A stretch of DNA of 64,000 bases, taken from NCBI RefSeq assembly GCF_000002595.2, contig NC_057016.1, positions 124,001-188,000 on the forward strand. Direction: 5' to 3'. This document shows positions 1-11,631 of the stretch, piece after piece. Each line of letters begins with the position of its first letter. The stretch's first letter is position 1. Source of the DNA: Chlamydomonas reinhardtii. Taxonomy: Eukaryota > Chlorophyta > Chlorophyceae > Chlamydomonadales > Chlamydomonadaceae. Position numbers and translations under genes: made by a program. The notes beneath the pieces were generated by a model. That model saw only the letters and a list, made by a program, of their open reading frames with translations, searched no databases and was not told the origin of the DNA.

Positions 1-2160
1 TGTTCCACCGCTCTGAGCGCTACGAGTCGTCGGTGGAGAAGCTGTGCTGGGTCCTGCCGCCGCCCGCACTGCACGGGGGAGCAGCGGGGGCGGGGGCGGG
101 TGCGGCAGCCAGGGTGGCACGAGGGGCCGCAGGAGCGGGGGCCGGGGCCGGGGCGGCGGGTGGGCGGGTGGCGGTGGGCACTCCGGACTCCGGGTACGGG
201 TCGCTGAGCGGCACTGCCAATGGCGGCGGCGGCAACGGCGGCGCGCCCGGCTCTGCGGCTGGCGGCGGGCGGCCGGGCTGCCCCTGCCTGCTCATCTCGT
301 TTGGCGGCGACGGCTTGATGCGGGTGTGGCTCATCGGCGCTACAGGTGGGAGCGCGCACGTGTGTGTATTTGCGTATGTATGTGTGTGTGGGGGGGAGGG
401 GGTTGTAAATACCAGCCCAAACTAAACCAAATATAGCTCAACTAATGGAGAACAGGCCGAGGCGTTAGGGTGGGGGTAAGGTTTTGTAGGGCATTCCCGT
501 ATCTGAGTGCTGTCAGGGGGGGCATGTAGCTAGGTGTGATTATGCCTGTCCTGGTGCGTCCAACAGGACCCAGCGCTCCTCCCTCCCCCAGCCCCCAGCT
601 CCCTGCCCCGCCAACCTCCTCCACACGCACCCGCCCTCCCCCTGTACGCACGTGTCTTGCTGCCCCCTCCCGCCCTCCCGCCCCCCCTCCCCCCCAGGCA
701 AGCTGCTGGCCACGCTGCCCGCCGCCCAGGGCCGGCTGGACGTGGTGTCTGCCGCCGCCGCCTCGCCCGAGCACGACCACCTGGTGGCGGGCGACACGGC
801 CGGCCACCTGCGCGTGTGGGACCTGCGGGCGGGGGTGGACGTCAGCAGCATGCAGGTGGGGGCGGGGGGGCGGAGTGTTGGGAGGGAGAGGGGAGGGAGA
901 GGGGGAGAGGGGGAGCGGAGGGGGGGGGTCACCAATGTCTGTAAGCGATAGGTAGCTGCTTATATAAGGCGGGGGCACGTGTGTGAGAGTTGGGGAGGGG
1001 CTGGCGCAGTCGCTGTGAAGCGGTCGGGCCGAGAGGTCTGAGGGTGCGTGCCTACACCCTCGGATGCATGGGGACGTCATCCTGACACGTCGTTGCGGAC
1101 CTGCTCCCCTTTCAGAAGCCTCCCGCCCCCCCCTTCCTCGCCAGCTATCCCCCCCCCCCTCACATGCACACACCCGCCCGCCTCAGGCCTGCCGCGACTC
1201 GTTCAAGCCGCGGGCGCACTGGCTGGCGCACGGGGCCGGCATCAACAGCGTGGCCATCGTGCCGGAGCGGTGAGGGGATGGGGGGAGGGGATGTGGGGGA
1301 GGGGGGCGGAGGTGGCGAGGGCAGCTGGCTGAGTGGTGCTGGGGCAGCTGACTCCCCCTTGAGTGCGCGACACACACGGGTCCATCAGGGGCTAGGGGCC
1401 ACGTGCCACACGCACCCGACCTGCCGACGCCTGCCCCCACACCCCCACTGGCTTGTGGGGACACGTGCTCCTACCCCCCGCATAGGTCCTCCCCTCACCC
1501 CTCACCCCTCACACCCACCCTCCGCCCCCCTACAGCGGCATCATCGTGGCCGCCTCCAAGGACTGCAACGCCTCGCTGTGGGACCTGGATGGGTGCCTGG
1601 TGAGCGTGTGCGCGTGTTTGGGTTGAGTATGTCGGGGAGGGGGGGGGCATTTACCAGACCAATCTAAACCAAACCAAGCCAGGCTCGGAGGAACTCAACC
1701 TGTGGACGAGGCAGCGCTCACACACCTACAGATGCGGGGAATAGAAATGTCATAGGTCCGCCTTTCAACCCGCCCCCTCCCTCCCCCTGCCCCCCGCCCT
1801 CCGGCCCCAGGTGGGTATCCTGGGCGAGCACAGCTGGACCCTGGACAAGCGCAAGACCTGGGTGGACCCGCGCGGGGAGGCGCGCAAGCCGCCGCTGGCC
1901 GAGAACGCCAACCTCTACCTGGCGTCCGCGTCGGCGGCGGAGGCAGGCGGCGAGGCGGGCGAGGAGGGCCAGGCGGCAGGCGGCGTGCAGGGGGAGGGGT
2001 CGCGGCGTGACGCGGTCGGCGAGGTGGGCGAGGGCGCAGCGGTGCTGGCGGCTGCGGCTGCGGGCGAGGAGGAGGTGGCGCGCGACTACAGCGCCATGCA
2101 GCGGGCGGCGCTCAAGCTGGAGGTGGGTGGGAGGAGGGGGGGCCGGGTGGGCGGGTGCAC

Positions 2161-2199
<39 letters not shown>

Positions 2200-2892
2200 G
2201 TATGTGTGTTTATGTGTTTGTTGTGTGGGTGTGGGGACACGTCACTGACCGCCTGTATCGGCCCCCTGGCGCCACCCGCACACCCCTTCCCCCCGTGCAG
2301 GAGAAGAAGGTGCGGCAGCGGGAGGCGGAGCGCGCCCTGCCGCTGGGCACCCACTCGCTGCTGCGGGTGCACAAGCTGCAGGTGGGGGTGGGGGTGGGGG
2401 TAGGGGTGGGTGGGGTGGAATGAATGGGTGTTGTACTGGGGGTTTGACAACTTGGTTTGAGGCCGTGCTGGCTTCATCGCTTGCCAATGTGGGACAAGGG
2501 CTGGTCGGCTGGCCGGCGGGGGACCCGGTGCCGCCGGGGTGTGGCTGCGGCGTCAGCGCCAGCCCGCCAGGCCGGCACGTACACGCACGTGCGCGTGCAC
2601 GTGGGTGTGCCGGCAGCCGGTGTGGCTGTGCGCCCTCACCGCGCCGCAGCCCAGCGCACCAACCCACACCTGCCCCTTCCCCCGTTGGCATTCTAACCCC
2701 TCCCTGGCTTCCCTTCCTCCCCTGCCGCCTGTCGCCTGCCGCCTGCAGGAGGTGCCCTCCTCCGCGCGGGAGCTGCTGGGCGCGGACAGCCGCAGCCGCG
2801 GCGGCCGGGCCGGCGGTGGAGGCGGTGGAGGCGGGGGCCGGGGCGGAGGCGGGGGCATCCAGTTTGGGTCCCGACTCACAAGCAGCAAGTAG
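1..2892 (+). CDS. WD40-repeat protein, 3' portion
   Basis: The gene enters the window already in frame, so its 5' end is missing. Exons are about 3-345, 698-855, 1187-1269, 1536-1599, 1811-2122, 2301-2381 and 2749-2892, ending in TAG, with GT-AG junctions and agreeing phases. WD40 blades are seen directly: GGDGLMRVW in the first exon, GHLRVWDLRAG near 800-837 and KDCNASLWDLDG near 1558-1593. The segment after the last blade (EHSWTLDKRKTW) recalls the C-terminus of cilia-linked WDR49/WDR64-type proteins, but that placement is an inference. The rest of the tail is Ala/Glu-rich with a basic segment (EKKVRQREAERAL), then Gly-rich, ending in TSSK. WD40 propellers act as protein-binding scaffolds. 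Introns 1 and 4 carry a shared motif listed separately. No TGTAA signal was seen before the hAT insertion downstream. Confidence 0.8.
410..429 (+). repeat. Shared intronic motif, copy 1
   Basis: The 20-mer TACCAGCCCAAACTAAACCA lies about 64 bp inside intron 1 of the WD40 gene, directly after a run of G. The same 20-mer occurs in an intron of the gene at 17987-20479, and a copy with two mismatches lies in intron 4 of this gene. Confidence 0.75.
1652..1671 (+). repeat. Shared intronic motif, copy 2 (diverged)
   Basis: TACCAGACCAATCTAAACCA differs at two positions from the copy at 410-429. It lies about 52 bp inside intron 4 and is also preceded by a run of G. Its orientation relative to transcription is the same as in the other copies. 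Confidence 0.65.
2164..2194 (+). repeat. (TG)n microsatellite in intron 5
   Basis: A run of about 15 TG units starts some 40 bp after the donor at 2123 in the WD40 gene. Similar TG-rich starts recur in introns of several genes in this window. Confidence 0.9.
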
Positions 2893-3131
2893 AGAGCGAG
2901 TGCATGTGTATTGCGTGTGCGTGGGCAGACGTGTAGGGGGCGACAAGCAAATCTTGCATGTGTGGGGTAAGGCCGCGCGTGCGCGTCGGTGTGATGTGGC
3001 GTCATGGGGCGGCGTGCGGGTGTGCCGCAACGTCGCCACCCCGCAGGTGACACCTAGTGCAAGCAAGGGCAGAGGGTGGTGAGAGGCGAGTTCCCGTTGT
3101 GATGGCTGCAATCCCGGCCCACAAATCCCAC
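2893..3131. other. 3' flank of the WD40 gene
   Basis: This stretch holds no supported gene. It is probably the start of the 3' UTR and runs up to the hAT insertion site. No TGTAA polyadenylation signal is visible in it. Confidence 0.5.
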
Positions 3132-3598
3132 CAGGGTTGCCTAGTACGCGACCCTCTCTCCATAATACGCGTATTAATACAGCGTACTAGGATTTCTAGT
3201 ACAGTACGTTAAAATACGGTGCATAATACGCTGGGCCAGGAAATCCGGGGGAAAAGCCGATGCAAACACGACACGCGTGCCCGCACCATGCCCGAATCGG
3301 TGTGAATTTGGATTTGCGCGGCCATAGTCTTCTAGCGGAATTCCCTTCAACTGACTATACTCATATTTTTATAAGAAAACACAGCTGCAGTGCGGAGAGC
3401 AGCCATGGTTCGCGAACTTCGACGGACATCCTTTCCAGCACCCCTCGCGCCCCTCGCCCGCCACGGCGCTGCCACGGCCCACCCCGCTGGTTTCCCCAGT
3501 ACAGCGTATTTTTCAACGTACTAGCCGACGAGGGCAGCGTACAGTACGTAGTACAGTACGTAGTACATAGTACGCGTACTACGAACTATGCAACCCTG
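3132..3598. mobile_element. Non-autonomous hAT-type element (MITE)
   Basis: The element is 467 bp and has no convincing ORF. Its ends are inverted: CAGGGTTGC at 3132-3140 matches GCAACCCTG at 3590-3598. The similarity continues inward as TAGTACGCG on the left against CGCGTAC plus a short spacer on the right. The duplication AATCCCAC is perfect and flanks both sides, at 3124-3131 and 3599-3606. An 8-bp target duplication with CAGGG-type termini is the hallmark of hAT transposons. The interior holds many short GTAC-containing sub-repeats near both ends, for example at 3535-3580, which could be sub-terminal transposase sites. The perfect duplication suggests a fairly young insertion. An autonomous partner would have to supply the transposase. 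Confidence 0.88.
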
Positions 3599-4847
3599 AA
3601 TCCCACAAGGCTAGGCAGGGCAGGAGTCGCAAGCATGTGCGTGGTTACTTCACCGATGATCGCGCTGGCTGGCTCATAGAGTTCGTAGTCGCCACGCTCC
3701 GGGCGCGCGGCCAGGCGAAAGCACCACACAGACGGTATGCGACGCCACCCCGCAGGCGCGCGGTGTGGATGTGCAGCGAGTCAGCTGGTGCGCGGACACG
3801 AGACTTGGGCCTAGTACATGATCATTCTTACAAGTTTACATTCCATTACACCGGATCGTTATCCCGGTGGAATGTTTCAACCCGCGTCAACTTCGACGTC
3901 AACCCGTATCCGTGCGCACGTAACCCCCGCGCCATCCCGCGAGTGCCATCCCTTGCAATAAAAAATTCGGGCATTCAGGCACATCCCATTCGTCGCGGTC
4001 CGATGCACAACACACACGCACCACCAGTACCATAAACACCGGTAAACAGAAACCTGACATTAGCACACTCAGCGCGCAGGTCGAGACACCGCACAGGGGC
4101 CTAGCTCCCGCGCAACCCTCCAGCCCATTCTTTGCGTCAGCCTCAGCACGTAACCAGTAACTGCACAAACAGCCTGCTCATGTGAACTTTTGTGCTCAAA
4201 AACGGCTCCGGTGTGTGTTGTCGTCTTCTCTGGATTCGAATAAAGGATTCGCCATCCACTCACCTCGCCGGCACCTGCTGCGCCAGCACCATAGCCTCAA
4301 GCGCCTCCGCCCAACCTCTCTATCAAACCACATGTGGCAACACGCCGTGCGCTCGGCCCCGCCACCGCCGTGCCACTGCGCACGGTAGGCTGCACGGCCG
4401 CGCCACATTGCATTGCCACTTGCATAAAAACTACACTCACTCACGCGCACGCACGACACTGCTACCCTTACTACCACCCCAATGCATGCGTTGCTGATAC
4501 CGCATGCACCAAGCCCCTGCCCCTTGGCGTCTGTCTGCCTGCACATCACTGCGCGTCCCCGCGGTTACAGACGGGGTAAGACGCACAAAAACGCTACCCA
4601 ACGCGCAACACATGTGTACAATTAATAATGATGAACCCGACCGGGCACGGCCCCACCACGGACCAATTGCAGCAGCAGCGGCAGCTCCAGCTGCTTTCGC
4701 TGGCGCCCTGCCGCATACGCACACATGCATGTGCCGCAGGTGCCGCCGCTTGCCACCGTACCGCGTATCAGCCCCGCGCCCTCGCCAGCGGTCACATCGC
4801 CCCCGAGATTGCGACAACAGCCACCCTCCAGCCGAGCGCTGCTGCAT
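3599..4847. other. Convergent intergenic region between the WD40 gene and THF1
   Basis: No coding region is supported here. The 4565-4847 part is probably the 3' UTR of THF1, which is transcribed leftwards. Several TTACA strings (TGTAA on the minus strand) cluster at 3828-3855. The area is AT-richer than the flanking genes, and its short ORFs show no domain pattern. Confidence 0.5.
4565..4569 (-). terminator. Candidate TGTAA polyadenylation signal for THF1
   Basis: TTACA on the plus strand reads TGTAA on the minus strand, about 280 bp past the THF1 stop codon. TGTAA is the usual algal polyadenylation signal. Transcript ends would be needed to confirm its use. Confidence 0.45.
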
Positions 4848-7157
4848 TTACGCCTGCACCTGCGCGGGCGAGCTCTCGGTCCCCGCGGCCTTGGCGGCCT
4901 TGGCGGCGTCGCGCTCGGCCTGCTTCCGCTTCTCGCGCTCCACGAACTCGCGCATGAGCTCCTTGGCGGCGGCCAGCTTGGACAGCACACCCTGGGGGTT
5001 GGGGAAGGAGGATGACAAGGGAGCACGTGGGTGACGATGAGGAGACGTTCTTAGATGAACCAGGTGCGCGGGCAGGGACAGGTTCTTGCTGCGGCTCCGT
5101 GCTCACACTCCCGCACTGCCATGCGCTGTTGGGGGCAGCTGACCCAATTCCAGCGCCCCCAGCGCCTCATCCCGCCCCGCCGCCACCTGCTTGACCCCCG
5201 AGCCACATCGACTGCTGAGCGTGTGCTGCGTGAGCTGAATGCGTTACATGGGGCGCTCCAGCGATAACCCCGCCTTCATGCGCGCACCCACATCCCTACC
5301 CAGCCCCTGTGCCGCCATTCCCAGCCGTACGGAGCAGTCCGTTGCCGCTTCCTGATCTCCCCCCCCCTCCCCCCTGCCGTCCCTTCAGCCTGCCTGCCTG
5401 CAGCTCACCTTGTACATGAGCAGGTCCCTGTTGACGGCCTCGGGCTTGACGCCCACCGCCTTGACCAGCTTCTCCAGGGCGGACGGCTCCTTGGCGCCCG
5501 ACAGCTCCAGCAGCCGGAACAGACCAATGGCCACAAACTTGTTGTAGGAGAAGGCGCCGGCGGCGGAGGCGGAGGAGATGGAGGCCAGAGCCTTCTGCAC
5601 TCGGGAGGCGGGGACCGGCGAGGCGGGGAGAAAAGGAGGGTCAGGCAATGCTTGCAGCAAGACTGTGGATGTGTTAGGTAAGAATGAGGAGGACGGAGCT
5701 GAGGACGGGGGACCGGGGCCCAGCCCCAGGGACGGGCCCGGCTCGACTGGTGCTGTTGGGTGTCCAGGATGCCCTGATGCGCTGGCAGGTGCGCTGACGT
5801 GCCAGCTGTCCAACCCAGATCTCATCAGGGTCACGCCGGGCGAACCGCAAACGCCGAGTACGAATGCATCTGACTGCATACGGCTGTGGCGTCGCGCAGT
5901 CTGGCTTGGCGATCAGGTTGCGGTCCCCAGGTAGGGGTGCGCTGCGCTCCGGGTGGCGGTTGGTGGTGGCTGGGTCGCGCCATGGCTGGCAGCGGCCCGC
6001 CGCGCTGCATTGCACTGCATTGCAACTGCATTGCACTGGTAGCGATTGTCGCCGGCGGCTCCAGCGCAAGAGATGCTGTGGCTGGCTCGCTGCTGAGTCA
6101 CTGCAGCTGTGCCGGCCCGGCCCTCACCCTGACGTCATGAGCTGCACCAGCGGTGTAATCCAGTGCCGGCGCCGCCCGCCGCTGCGGCACTGGCACGTCC
6201 CTGGATACGTGCACTCAACCCCTCGTGGACTGGCTGCAGCCCCTGGCCTGGTGCCCCAAGCCGCGCACACACCCCGCATAAACACGCACCTGCACCTCGT
6301 TGCCGTCAGCGTTGGGCGTCAGCGACTCGGGGGTCAGGCCGTTGGCGGCCTGCTCCAGCGCCGAGGCGTCACGCTTGTACTTGTCGGCATCCTCGCCTAG
6401 TGCGTCCACGTACGCCTTGAAAATGGCGCCGCGCTCCTCGGCGCTGAGGCTCTCCAGGATCTGCTCATACACGCTAACAAACCCCAGAGCGAAAATCTGC
6501 ACGCGGGCCGAAATGCACCAATCGATCATCAGGTTAGGCTATTTGGTGCCATACGCAGCTTTTGGGCCCTGCAAATGTAAGGCGTTCGCCCGTCGCAGCC
6601 CCCGCATTCGCGATCCTCCCCGGGCCACACGTCTAGCTGAGCCCTCCCGAGCCACCCAAACCCAGTGGAACGCATCTAAATGCACACTGATTCATATATT
6701 GATAATATAGGGCCGCCGGAGCCCGATCGCGGTCGATTTCGGGCGATTTCGGGGCTGCTCACCGGGTTGTACTGGTAGTTCTTGCTGTAACGCATGAAGT
6801 GCTGCTGCACGAGAAGCTCCTGCAGCACGGTGCTGTAGATGCTGGCTATGGGCTTGTTGTATCCGGAAAGGAACTTGGCCTTGGTCTCAGCCACGGTCGG
6901 GGGCTTGAAAGTAGCTGCAGGTGAAGAGAACAGAACTGTTAGCGCGTGATAACCGAGCCTTCCAGCCAAGCGACCTACCCGCCAGGACTGGGGTGGCCAC
7001 AGCCTTGCGAGCGAGGGAGGACCGGGGAGCCGGGGCAGCCTTGGGCCTGCATTACAAGAAAACCACATTAGCTTTGAATGCTCGAGTGAAGGCTAAGGCC
7101 TGCTCTGTCGCACCTGGGGGCCACAGAGGGAGCCACGAAGTGCTTTGCGACCAGCAT
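4848..7157 (-). CDS. THF1: THYLAKOID FORMATION 1 / Psb29, chloroplast
   Basis: Six exons (7157-7114, 7046-6979, 6914-6763, 6496-6290, 5594-5409, 4991-4848) join in phase to 266 residues, the usual size of this family. Residues 1 to about 40 form a transit peptide rich in Ala, Pro, Lys and Arg and almost free of acids. The mature part shows family signatures: TVAETKAKFLSGYNKPI, QQHFMRYSKNYQYNP, FALGFVSVYEQI and YNKFVAIGLFRLLEL. THF1/Psb29 is a helical stromal and thylakoid-associated protein needed for photosystem II biogenesis and repair. In plants and cyanobacteria it stabilises FtsH proteases. The C-terminus is a charged helix (EFVEREKRKQAERDAAK) that probably forms a coiled coil. The start is the only ATG giving a transit peptide in frame across the first two junctions. 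It is divergent from the gene at 7531. Confidence 0.93.
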
Positions 7158-7530
7158 GTTTGCGAGTAAGACGAGGATAAAGGCTGGCGTGAGGACGAGT
7201 GCACAAGCTTGAATGTAATAACACAAGACGTTGGCAGGTGAGGCTCTTATTGTGCTGGGACGACCACACGGCAAGTGAGTGGCCCGGGCGCCCAATCGCG
7301 CCTTCAGGCTTGCGTCAGAATGACCCGGCGGGTCCACAAGTATGGTAGCGCCCGAACACGCAAAAATTTGATGCTATAGGAAAAACACACTCATTCTCAA
7401 GCGGCAGCACAGCACATGCCTGCCTGGAGTGCAAGCAGCACGAAACCCATTCGGCCAAAACAGTGGTTTCATCGGTTTATAAACGAAAATACAAAGCAAC
7501 CTGCTTATATTTCACATCCAAGACACCACA
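7158..7530. promoter_or_regulatory. Divergent promoter region between THF1 and the small thylakoid-protein gene
   Basis: These 373 bp separate two ATGs that point away from each other, and both proteins are chloroplast-targeted. A TTTATAAA box at 7476-7483 lies 48 bp before the rightward ATG. No equally good TATA box is seen for THF1. Shared regulation, for example by light, would be plausible but is not shown by the sequence. Confidence 0.6.
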
Positions 7531-8741
7531 ATGGCCCTATCCCTCGCAACCCGCCCTTTCGCGAGCTCTGCTTGCACCGCTCGCGTCAGCCGCGCCAGCC
7601 GGGTGTCGCGCAGCGTAATGTGTGTCAAGGCACAGCAAACGTCAAAGACGACTAAGATCTCGAAGGATCTCGGTAAGTCGGCAGCGACGCGGTTGCCTAG
7701 TTCCGGCAATTTGGGTCTTTATGCAGCCCCGGCGTCTCGTGTCACCGAGTCCGCCTCCATTTCAATTTCCGTACTCCACGATAGCTCAGACCTAGCCGAA
7801 GTGCACACCTGGCCAAGGGCTTGGACTGGCCACCTAACTTTCCCGTGCCTGGCCCTGCCTCCTCCAGAGACCGCCCTGCTATCCGCCGCGCTGACTGCGG
7901 CCGTGCCCCTGGCCGCGCACGCCGACGAGCCGGTGGCTGCCGCCGCGGCAGCTGTCAGTGAGGGGGCAGGCGGCTTCGGCGCGGGCGAGACGGCCCTGCT
8001 GGTGACCCCCGTGGTGGTGAGAGGGGAGCGCGAAGGGGGGACGGGGCCCGTGGGTGGGGTGTCGTGCTGGGTGCGGCTACTGCGACACATTATGCACCGT
8101 GCACCACAGGCGTACATTGATACAACACCCCTCAGATGCAATTGTGGTTACCCGCTGCCATTCTTCTCCCGTTAGCACAACTGCGTACCCCCACATCAAC
8201 CTCTAGCACCCTCACCCTCGGCTGGCTGAGGGCTCAAGGCCAAGCACTCGATTGACTTCCCGCCTGCCCTCCAACTTCCCACCCGTCCACCCGCAGGTGT
8301 ACGCCGCCTTCTCGGTGTATCGCGAGAAGCTCAACCCGCGCGCCTCCTTCCTGGACTACATGTGCGTGCAGGGGGCGGCCGGGGGGCGTGGGGTAGTTTA
8401 CTCCCATGAGAAAGAAGCTGGGGTTGTGGCTGAGGGCCGACGGGGGCAGGTATCGGGCCGGTCAGTCAGGGGGGGGACCACAGCTGGGCGCCTTGATGTG
8501 GGGCTGGCACGAGGTGAGCCGCTGCACGCACAGCTGCTTGCACGTGTTTGCTGAGCCGGCCGTAATCCTGGCTCCCATCCCTGCTCCCCACACATGTCCC
8601 CTTCCCACTGCATGTAACCCCCACACCCTCCCCCTCCACCCCTGCCCTCCCTCTCCCCACCCCTGCAGCTACATCATGGTGTTCCTGGCCATTGTGGCCA
8701 ATCTGGTGTCCATCGTGGCGTTCAAGACCCGGTTCTTCTAA
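7531..8741 (+). CDS. Small thylakoid membrane protein with bipartite targeting peptide
   Basis: Four exons (7531-7672, 7868-8016, 8297-8361, 8669-8741) join to 142 residues. The first 50 or so residues are a typical chloroplast transit peptide (Ser, Arg, Ala). A hydrophobic stretch ending in AAHA-DE follows, which looks like a thylakoid processing site. The mature protein would be about 75 residues: an Ala/Gly-rich start, a hydrophobic segment (TALLVTPVVVYAAFSVY), a polar loop (REKLNPRASFLD) and a C-terminal membrane helix ending in FKTRFF. The layout fits a small subunit or assembly partner of a thylakoid complex. I do not recognise the family and assign no function. A TATA box lies 48 bp upstream and two TGTAA signals lie about 590 bp downstream. 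Confidence 0.82.
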
Positions 8742-9467
8742 GCAGCGCCTCACGAGGCCAGGGCAGGAGGGGCGGACTGCAGCCGACCCGTGTTGAGGCT
8801 GGCGGCAGCTGTGGGGTGCCGCGCACATGTGCAGCTGCAGTCGCACCGCACGGGAGGCAGCTGGCGCCGTGCGAGGTAATCGGGATGTGCCGGTTGTGAC
8901 GGGTGGGTCGGACCGCACGTGTACCAGTTTTGTTGAAGGACAGGGGTGCTGGCAGCGGCGCATGGCCACACTGCACCTGGGTTGCAGGGCATTCCGCTGC
9001 TCCTTGCCGTGCACTCCGTTGTGTGTGCGTGTGGGCAGCGCATGGTATAGTATACGGCGTTGGGGCGTCCACGCGAGACAGCTGATTACGTGACCCGCCC
9101 AGCTTTGAGAGGCGCTGGCGGACTAGTTGAGGCATGCTGAGGAGAACTCAACATCGGACCGGGATTGTGAATTGTTGTATGTGTGTGAGCAACGGATAAA
9201 GTCGATGGAAGTAAGTTTGGAGCGTTGCTCGGGTGTTGACGCCGGCAGGGCGGGTGGCTGCAGATTTGGGGGGCTTGGCACGAGTGGTCGATGCCCTGTG
9301 ATGGATAGAAACTTATACTCCAATCTTTTGTAAATGTAATAAGTGCACTTTTACAAAACAGCACGAGCTCTATGGCGCTCTAGAACAAGACCACAGTGCA
9401 CAGAGCGCGGAAATGCCATCTCTACGCTAACCTCATGGCCACAACTGCCTTTAGACCATTATAAAGG
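8742..9467. other. 3' UTR and intergenic spacer
   Basis: The stretch to about 9340 is probably the long 3' UTR of the preceding gene, ending at the TGTAA signals. The remaining 130 bp would hold the CDC16 promoter. No ORF here is supported. Confidence 0.55.
9329..9339 (+). terminator. Two overlapping-range TGTAA polyadenylation signals
   Basis: TGTAA occurs at 9329-9333 and again at 9335-9339, downstream of the gene ending at 8741. The doubled signal in an AT-rich patch is a good candidate transcript end. Confidence 0.6.
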
Positions 9468-10907
9468 ATGGAGGTGCTGTGTTCCCGGTTGCGGGGGCTC
9501 GCGCAAGACTGTATCGACAAACACCTCAACTTGTCTGCAATTTTCTATGCCGACAAACTGGTGACATTCAGTAATGGAGCTCCGGGAGATGTTTATCTGC
9601 TCGCTCAGGTTCGAGGGGCATTAGACGGACCTCAGCTGTCTCTCCCGCGCTCAGCGGTTTGCCTTTTTCAAGCCTTTCCTCGCGCCTGTGCCTGCTTCAT
9701 GGCCATATAAAATGTACACATATTTGCCAAAGCGATCCTGGACGGTCTCGCTGCGCCTGGGAGCCGAGAAGGCCTGGCGAGTTGTGCCCTACGGAGAGGC
9801 GCCCTAACCTTTCCTGCGACCCTTCCACCCTGCCACGTGCTCCTCAGTCCTGCCGCTCCCACCCTGCACCCTCCTCCTCCCCCTGCAGGCCTACTACTCG
9901 GCCCGGCAGTACCACCGCGCGCTGAGCCTGCTGCGCTCCGCCGGCGTGCTGGAGCTGGGCGCTGAGTTTGTGTACCTGGCCGCCTGCTGCCTTGCTGAGG
10001 CGGGGCAGTGGGAGGAGGTGGTGGCGCTGCTGGGGGACGACGAGGCAGGGCAGGACCCGGCCGCGTACGAGGTGGGCGTGTGTGTGTATGTGCGTGTGTG
10101 GGGTGGGGGTGCGTGGTGCCAGGCCCGCCCGTCCAAGCGCATTCACCTGCCCGGCTTGTTGGCGCTGTCCAGCCCTGACGTAACAGACACGCAGACACAC
10201 AGGGATAAACACGCCTCCTACAGCCCCTCATTCCCCGCCCCACCCCCCATCCCCCAATCCCCCAATCCCCCGCCATGTGTGCTCGTGCAGGACCTGGTGG
10301 TGGAGCCCCCAGGTGGCGGCGCGGGCGTGCGGGTGCAGTCCGGCATGGCGCTGCTGCGGGGCCGCGCCTTTGAGGCGCTGGACAACAGGCCCCGAGCCGC
10401 CGTGTGGTACCAGGCGGCACTGCAGGTGAGGGGGGAGGGGAGGGAGGAGGGAGGAGGGAGGAGGGAGGAGGGAGGAGGGAGGAGGGAGGAGGGAGGAGGG
10501 AGGAGTCACATTGGCCTGTCAGCACTGCCTGCCCTGCTCCCGTCCCGCCTTACGTCCCGTCCACTACCCCCACGCCGCATCTCAACCCCACCCCTCTCAC
10601 CCCTGTCGCCCCCCTCACTCGCCAGCTGGACCCCTACTGCTGGGACGCCTTCGCGGCGCTCACGGACGGCCACCTGCTCAGCAACGAGGCCGAGGTGGCG
10701 CTGGTGGACAGCCTGTGTGGAGCAGGGGGAGGAGGGGCGGGAGGAGGGTGGGGAGGAGGAGGAGCAGGGGGAGCCAGTGGCGGTGGGGGCGTGGGCGGCG
10801 GCGAGGGGCCCGCAGGTGGCGGTGGGCGGCTGGCGGAGGGCGACCGCTGGCTGGCGCTGTTGATGCGGGCCAAGTGCAAGAAGGTGAGTGTAGGCGTGTG
10901 TGTGTGA

Positions 10908-10952
<45 letters not shown>

Positions 10953-11596
10953 CACGCGTGTGGTTTGTGGGCATGCAGTTGTGTCGGTGGAAACAGGAAA
11001 CGCGCGCCGATGAAGTCGTGTGCGCTTGTATTAGGGGTGTTGTGAGGATACCGTAATTGCCGAGGAGGGTCTCCGGTCGGCTGTGCTTGCTGTGGGAGCC
11101 ATGGCGTTGGGGGCGGCGGGTGGTGGGCTGCATTCGGCTGCTGTGGCGGCCGCAGCAGAATACGCGCCCATTCACTTCCTCGACTGCCAGCACCGCCACC
11201 TTGTCAAGCCGAACACCCATCCACATGTGCCACCACGCGCACCTCTCACCCAGAGCGCACACCTGCTTCGGTATTCACCGGAGGCAACGCACCAACCCTG
11301 AAACACACCAGCGACCTCAGCAGGGTCACTCCTGGCCAAAACACCGCAGGGCCCAGCGGGTAATCCGCCTCTAGGCAAGCACCGCCACCACCGCCCCCTC
11401 AAGCCAGCCCACATCTGCCCGCCCGCACCGTGCTGCCGCATACCTCCTCTCCTCTCCCGCCTCTTCTCCTCTCCCTGCCCCACCCCCTCGTCTACTTTAC
11501 CTCCTCCTCGTCCCCCTCCCCCGCCTGCAGTACCTGCACCCGGAGGCGGTGGAGGCGGCCCTGCGCGAGCTGGAGGCGCCCGCCCCCGCCCCCGGC

Positions 11597-11631
<35 letters not shown>

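Noticed and set aside
9457-9465. ATTATAAAG just before the CDC16 start codon
   Set aside because: It is only a few bases from the ATG, too close for a working TATA box of this gene. It may be chance.
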